From: Methylobacter sp.
GTDB lineage: Bacteria > Pseudomonadota > Gammaproteobacteria > Methylococcales > Methylomonadaceae
Direction: 5' to 3'
NCBI GenBank assembly: GCA_003158415.1
Contig: PMJA01000418.1
Span: forward strand, 6,279-19,836
Length of the DNA: 13,558 nucleotides
The first letter of the stretch is position 1. Every line of letters begins with the position of its first letter. Shown here in pieces: positions 8,637 to 13,558 of this stretch. A program made the position numbers and the translations under genes. Under the pieces are notes generated by a model that was not told the DNA's origin, searched no databases, and worked only from the letters and a program-made list of their open reading frames with translations.

Positions 8637-9572
8637 TTAAGGTAACTTGTCGATTTCAGTGCTTTCTTCTTTTACCGACATCAGATCTTTTCTCGATACG
8701 CCCAACCACAAAACGATAGGGCTTGCGACCAGCACCGACGAATAAATGCCGAACACGATGCCTATAGTCAGCGCCAGCGCAAAATTATGCAGCACTTCGC
8801 CGCCGAAGAAAAACATCGACAACACCATAAGCTGGGTCATGAAATGCGTAATAACGGTACGGGACATCGTCGTCGTGATAGCGTTATCGATCATTTCGGG
8901 AACGCTCGCTTTGCGCATCTTATGGAAATTTTCCCGTATCCGGTCGAATACCACGACCGATTCGTTGACCGAATAGCCTAATATCGCCAGTATGCCGGCT
9001 AGCACCGGTAGCGTGAATTCCCATTGAAAAAATGCGAACATGCCGAGAATAATCACGATGTCGTGCATGTTAGCGATGATGGCTGCTAATGCGAAACGCC
9101 ACTCGAAGCGGATGGCTAGATAAACCAGAATTCCCGCCACGACTAACAAAAGGGCCAATCCGCCGCTTTCAAACAACTCCTGGCCGACTTGCGGCCCGAC
9201 AAACTCGACGCTGCGTAACACGACACTGGCATCTTGCTCTCTCAATTTTTCCAACACCACCTCGCTCAATTTGGCGTCGTTGGTTTCGGGCCTCATTGGC
9301 AAATGGATCAATACATCTTTTACACTGCCGAAATTCTGCACCGAAAATTCGGGTAGCTTCTGATCTTCCAGTATTTTTCGAACAGTTTCGAGGTTAGCCG
9401 GCTGATTGTAACCGACTTCGATTTGGATGCCGCCGGTAAAGTCCAATCCCAAATTAAGCCCTTTAAAGCCTAATGCCAGTATTGCCAAAATAAAGGTAAC
9501 CAGCGAAATGGTCGTGGTAATCCGACCATAGCGCATGAACGGGATATCGCGTTTAATTTTAAAAAATTCCAT
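8637..9572 (-). CDS. secF: protein translocase subunit SecF
   Basis: Inner-membrane partner of SecD; SecDF uses the proton gradient to help pull preproteins out on the periplasmic side. Expected topology is six helices: TM1 at about 18-36, then the periplasmic LGLDFTGGIQIEV motif and P1 loop, then five helices. NESVVVFDRIREN contains the proton-path aspartate D210 (E. coli SecF D213). The open frame extends to 9668 inside secD, but I start at ATG 9572 (MEFFKIKRDIPFMRYGR), which has GAGGA (9581-9577) 4 bases upstream, giving 311 residues, close to E. coli SecF (323). The secD stop is 19 bases upstream. Confidence 0.96.
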   Translation of the reverse strand: MEFFKIKRDIPFMRYGRITTTISLVTFILAILALGFKGLNLGLDFTGGIQIEVGYNQPANLETVRKILEDQKLPEFSVQNFGSVKDVLIHLPMRPETNDAKLSEVVLEKLREQDASVVLRSVEFVGPQVGQELFESGGLALLLVVAGILVYLAIRFEWRFALAAIIANMHDIVIILGMFAFFQWEFTLPVLAGILAILGYSVNESVVVFDRIRENFHKMRKASVPEMIDNAITTTMSRTVITHFMTQLMVLSMFFFGGEVLHNFALALTIGIVFGIYSSVLVASPIVLWLGVSRKDLMSVKEESTEIDKLP

Positions 9573-9591
9573 AGAGTCCTCGTTGTTGTCT

Positions 9592-11442
9592 TCAGATAGC
9601 CAATTTATCCAGCTTACGCTGCGAACCGTAGACGAAATTGACCAACGCCCTCGACACCATAACCGCACTGAACATGGAAGTTAAAATTCCGATACACAGC
9701 ACTAGCGCAAAACCGCGGATGGGCCCAGATCCCAGCATGAATAACGCGATGCCGGCAATCAAAGCCGTGATATTGGAATCGCAAATAGTCGCAAAAGCCC
9801 GCTCATAACCGGCATAAATGGCAGCCCCCGGCGTCATGCCGTTCCTGAGTTCCTCTCGTATTCGTTCGTTGATCAGCACATTGGCGTCGATGGCCATGCC
9901 CACGGTCAGCGCAATGCCGGCCATGCCCGGCAGCGTTAACGTGGCTTGCAGCATGGACAGGGCCGCAACCAACAGCAACACGTTAATGCCCAGCGCGACA
10001 ACGGAAAATACACCGAACAGGTGGTAATAGGCGATCATGAACAACATGATCGCTATGAAGCCATAGACATTGGAATTGATGCCTTTGCTGATATTTTCTT
10101 GACCCAAACTTGGACCGACGGTGCGCTCTTCGACGATGTCGACAGGGGCCGCCAAGGCGCCCGCTCTCAATAGCAGCGACAGATTTCGTGCTTCCTGCGG
10201 GCTATCCAAACCGGTAGTTTGGAAACGCTTGCTGAACACGCCCTGGATAGTTGCCACATTGATAACTTTTTCAACTTTCTCCTTATGGCGCACTTTTTGA
10301 CCATTGACAGTTTTAGTGTCGACTTTATATTCAATAAATACCACCGCCATCGGCTTGCCAACACTCACCTGGGTGGTTTTGGCCATTTTTGCCGCGCCGA
10401 CGCCGTCTAGGGAAATATTGACCGAAGGTCTGCCATCTTGATCCACGCCGGAAGACGCATCAACAATTTGATCGCCGGTGACGATAACACGTTTATCCAG
10501 CAGTATCGGGTTGCCGTTCTTGTCACGATACAAACGACTGCCGATGGGAACGTGCCCGGAAGCCGCTTGTTGCACATCGTGCTCAACATCAACCATGCGA
10601 TATTCCAGGGTAGCCGTCGTGCCTAGAATCTCTTTGGCGTGCGTTGTATCCTGTACGCCGGGCAATTGAACCATGATGCGATTTTCACCCTGTTGCTGAA
10701 TCACCGGTTCTGAAACACCCAGTTCATTAACCCGGTTTCGTAAGATTGTAATATTTTGTGAGACAGCAAATTTCTTGATCTCTCGCTCTTCTTTTTCAGA
10801 AAGCTTTACCCAAACTTGATCCTGCTCGTTAGGCTCGGTGATATCCAGAGTGCGGAAATCCTTATCCAACAACGTGAGCAACGCGGGCTTATCCTCCGCC
10901 GACTTCAGAGTCACTTTAATAAAACCGTTGTCTTTGGCAACAGACTGATAGCGCATTTTTGCGTTTCTTAATGCCTGGCGTAGATCGTCGGTATAGCGAT
11001 CTTCAGTTTGCTTGACGGCGGCATCCATATCTACTTCCAGCAGAAAATGCACCCCGCCACGCAAATCCAGTCCCAAATACATAGCTTTAGCGCCTACAGC
11101 ACGCAACCAAGCGGGTGTAGTAGGCGCCAGGTTTAACGCAACCGTGTAGTCGCCGCCCATTTTATCTCTCAAAAAATCAGCTACTTTAAGCTGATCATCG
11201 GTATTATTAAATCGCGCTAAAATACGCCCATCATTAAATTCAAAGGCTTTGACAGGAACGCCAACGGTTTTAATGTCAGACTCGATCCGGTTTGCCTGGT
11301 TCTGTTCTATAGCGGCGGCGAGTGTCGACGACACCTGAACGGAAGGATCGTCACCGTACAAATTCGGTAACGAATAAATAATCCCGATGCCGAAAACAAT
11401 CAGGACTAATAGATTTTTCCAAAGTGGGAAATGGTTTTGCAT
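9592..11442 (-). CDS. secD: protein translocase subunit SecD
   Basis: Large subunit of the SecDF translocation motor, an RND-type membrane protein. TM1 spans about 10-27. The large periplasmic P1 domain begins with LGLDLRGGVHF (123-133), and five C-terminal helices follow from about residue 455. The conserved proton-path aspartate is D519 in MAIDANVLINERIREE, the same number as in E. coli SecD, and the length (616 against 615) agrees. The ATG has GGAA (11452-11449) 6 bases upstream. It lies between yajC (71-base gap with only a 5-bp mini hairpin, TCAAGCCGCTTGA) and secF. Confidence 0.97.
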   Translation of the reverse strand: MQNHFPLWKNLLVLIVFGIGIIYSLPNLYGDDPSVQVSSTLAAAIEQNQANRIESDIKTVGVPVKAFEFNDGRILARFNNTDDQLKVADFLRDKMGGDYTVALNLAPTTPAWLRAVGAKAMYLGLDLRGGVHFLLEVDMDAAVKQTEDRYTDDLRQALRNAKMRYQSVAKDNGFIKVTLKSAEDKPALLTLLDKDFRTLDITEPNEQDQVWVKLSEKEEREIKKFAVSQNITILRNRVNELGVSEPVIQQQGENRIMVQLPGVQDTTHAKEILGTTATLEYRMVDVEHDVQQAASGHVPIGSRLYRDKNGNPILLDKRVIVTGDQIVDASSGVDQDGRPSVNISLDGVGAAKMAKTTQVSVGKPMAVVFIEYKVDTKTVNGQKVRHKEKVEKVINVATIQGVFSKRFQTTGLDSPQEARNLSLLLRAGALAAPVDIVEERTVGPSLGQENISKGINSNVYGFIAIMLFMIAYYHLFGVFSVVALGINVLLLVAALSMLQATLTLPGMAGIALTVGMAIDANVLINERIREELRNGMTPGAAIYAGYERAFATICDSNITALIAGIALFMLGSGPIRGFALVLCIGILTSMFSAVMVSRALVNFVYGSQRKLDKLAI

Positions 11443-11513
11443 GTGTTATTCCAATAATTAAACCGTGCTTTAGCTAAAATCAAGCGGCTTGACTTAGGCT
11501 GCGCGCTATCACA

Positions 11514-11870
11514 TTAAACTTTATTAAGGGCTACTTTTTTAGTGATGGCTTTATAAGTTCCTTTGGGCATCATGCTTTCTATGCTCTGACGTTGTACTTG
11601 AATAAAGGTATTGTCACAAATTTCAAGCTTGATGAAATTATCATCCAGATCAACAACCTTACCTAAGATGCCGCCGGCCGTTACCACTTCGGCGCCTTTA
11701 GTCATTGCGGCGATCATAAGTTTCTTTTCCTTGGTGCGCTTGGATTGAGGGCGCAGAAACAAAAAGTAGAAAAACACCAGTATACCCAGTGGAAACAGCA
11801 TGCCTTCAAGGCCGGGTTGTTGGGCGGCGGGGGCGGCCGCCGCTAAAGCGTCAGAGATAAAAAAACTCAT
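11514..11870 (-). CDS. yajC: preprotein translocase subunit YajC
   Basis: Small single-span membrane protein that copurifies with SecDF. A short N-terminus rich in alanine is followed by a membrane helix (about 22-41, GMLFPLGILVFFYFLFLRPQ) and a basic stretch SKRTKEKK, then a small cytoplasmic domain; 118 residues. The longest frame begins at a TTG at 11882, but the sequence TTGAGGATAACCATG shows that the TTG is part of the Shine-Dalgarno GAGGA (11880-11876), 5 bases before ATG 11870. I use that ATG. It lies between tgt and secD, the usual order. Confidence 0.96.
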   Translation of the reverse strand: MSFFISDALAAAAPAAQQPGLEGMLFPLGILVFFYFLFLRPQSKRTKEKKLMIAAMTKGAEVVTAGGILGKVVDLDDNFIKLEICDNTFIQVQRQSIESMMPKGTYKAITKKVALNKV

Positions 11871-11875
11871 GGTTA

Positions 11876-11880
11876 TCCTC
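11876..11880 (-). promoter_or_regulatory. ribosome binding site deciding the yajC start
   Basis: GAGGA on the minus strand, 5 bases before ATG 11870. It overlaps the in-frame TTG at 11882-11880, which rules out that longer start. Confidence 0.85.
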
Positions 11881-11911
11881 AATTGTTATTGTAATTTAAA
11901 AAAGTCCGCTA

Positions 11912-13090
<1,179 letters not shown>

Positions 13091-13117
13091 TAAACCCGGC
13101 AATAAATCATTCTTAGG

Positions 13118-13558
13118 TTAGTTAATGCTGCCCTGCTTACGTTTAAAATTAAACTTCGTCAGCACTTTTTGCAACACGCCCTTGATGCTCCGCGCGTTGA
13201 TGATAATAAAAAACGGGATGGCGCAACCCGCCAGCACACAGAGCAGCAATATAGCGGTGGTTAATGAACTCCAATCTACCGGATAAATGTCGGCTTTTAC
13301 CGGTGCGCTGATACCGGGAATGCTGGGTAAATTGCCGTCGCCGCCACCCACTTTTAATTGTGCTTTCATGCCTTTTTCCATGTGTTGCGGTACTTCGCAA
13401 TGGACTAGATAGGTTTTTTTCAGGCTGGGCATAATCAGCGATGCCTGCAATTGGCCTTCGCCGTAAAGCTCCAGATGAAACATGCCGTCGGGGTACAAAT
13501 AACCGGGCAAGCCGTGTATCATTAATTGATGGCGTATCGGGTCATCGTTGATAAAAGT
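13118..13558 (-). CDS. membrane-anchored cupredoxin-domain protein (partial, 5' end outside window)
   Basis: Only the last 146 codons are visible; the frame is open to the window edge, so the ATG at 13522 is internal. The fragment is the end of a cupredoxin domain with likely type 1 copper ligands H10 (NDDPIRHQLMIHG), C54, H59 and M64 (HCEVPQHMEKGM). The spacing C-x4-H-x4-M is that of the last multicopper-oxidase motif, but the HCH of true oxidases is HCE here, so one type 3 copper ligand is missing. A Gly-rich linker is followed by one membrane helix (about residues 100-122) and a basic cytoplasmic tail, KRKQG. It is therefore probably a periplasm-facing, inner-membrane-anchored copper or electron-transfer protein. 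A multicopper oxidase with a lost trinuclear site, or a nitrosocyanin-like protein, are alternatives. Its substrate is unknown. Confidence 0.75.
   Translation of the reverse strand, partial: TFINDDPIRHQLMIHGLPGYLYPDGMFHLELYGEGQLQASLIMPSLKKTYLVHCEVPQHMEKGMKAQLKVGGGDGNLPSIPGISAPVKADIYPVDWSSLTTAILLLCVLAGCAIPFFIIINARSIKGVLQKVLTKFNFKRKQGSIN

Noticed and set aside
9573..9668. N-terminal extension of secF into secD
   Set aside because: It lies within secD codons, and ATG 9572 has its own GAGGA ribosome binding site and the conserved SecF start.
11443..11513. Terminator or attenuator between yajC and secD
   Set aside because: Only a 5-bp hairpin followed by four T; too weak to support, and the genes are normally cotranscribed.

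Overview
All protein genes in this window lie on the minus strand, so the region reads from high to low coordinates. The genes are mostly housekeeping genes in a gammaproteobacterial order, about 50% GC. Several details suggest a methanotroph-like gammaproteobacterium (Methylococcales): tgt-yajC-secD-secF joined to ndk-rlmN-pilF-hisS-yfgM-bamB-der, a type IV pilus pilotin gene, a membrane-anchored copper protein, and a palindromic GTAGGTTGGGTTA-type intergenic repeat. The class and order are an inference from memory; the genus cannot be told from the sequence.

Layout from right to left. (1) 13558-13118: 3' part of a cupredoxin gene whose 5' end lies outside the window. (2) 13027-8637: tgt (queuosine in tRNA), then yajC, secD and secF, the accessory module of the Sec translocon. 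(3) 8549-6274: ndk, rlmN and pilF, which overlap each other; a good sigma70-like promoter sits just before ndk. (4) 6254-1606: hisS, yfgM (SecYEG-associated), bamB (outer-membrane protein assembly lipoprotein) and der (ribosome-assembly GTPase). A long palindromic repeat sits at the hisS/yfgM junction and supplies the hisS stop codon. (5) 1605-1399: an intergenic gap filled largely by two overlapping inverted repeats, which marks the border between core genes and polysaccharide genes. (6) 1398-1: fnlB/capF and the first 93 codons of fnlC/capG, two enzymes of UDP-N-acetyl-L-fucosamine synthesis for capsule or O-antigen.

Much of the core block serves protein traffic and translation: tRNA modification and charging (Tgt, HisS), rRNA/tRNA methylation (RlmN), ribosome assembly (Der), inner-membrane secretion (YajC, SecD, SecF, YfgM) and outer-membrane assembly (BamB, PilF). 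Five starts were moved from the longest open frame to a better one: fnlB, yfgM, rlmN, secF and yajC. No gene-free stretch exceeds about 210 bases. I found no tRNA, rRNA, CRISPR array, insertion sequence or phage gene, and no sign of an undescribed multi-gene system. The points worth a second look are the two repeats, the split fnl cassette with its composition drop, the loss of rodZ and ispG from the usual hisS neighbourhood, and the truncated copper protein.
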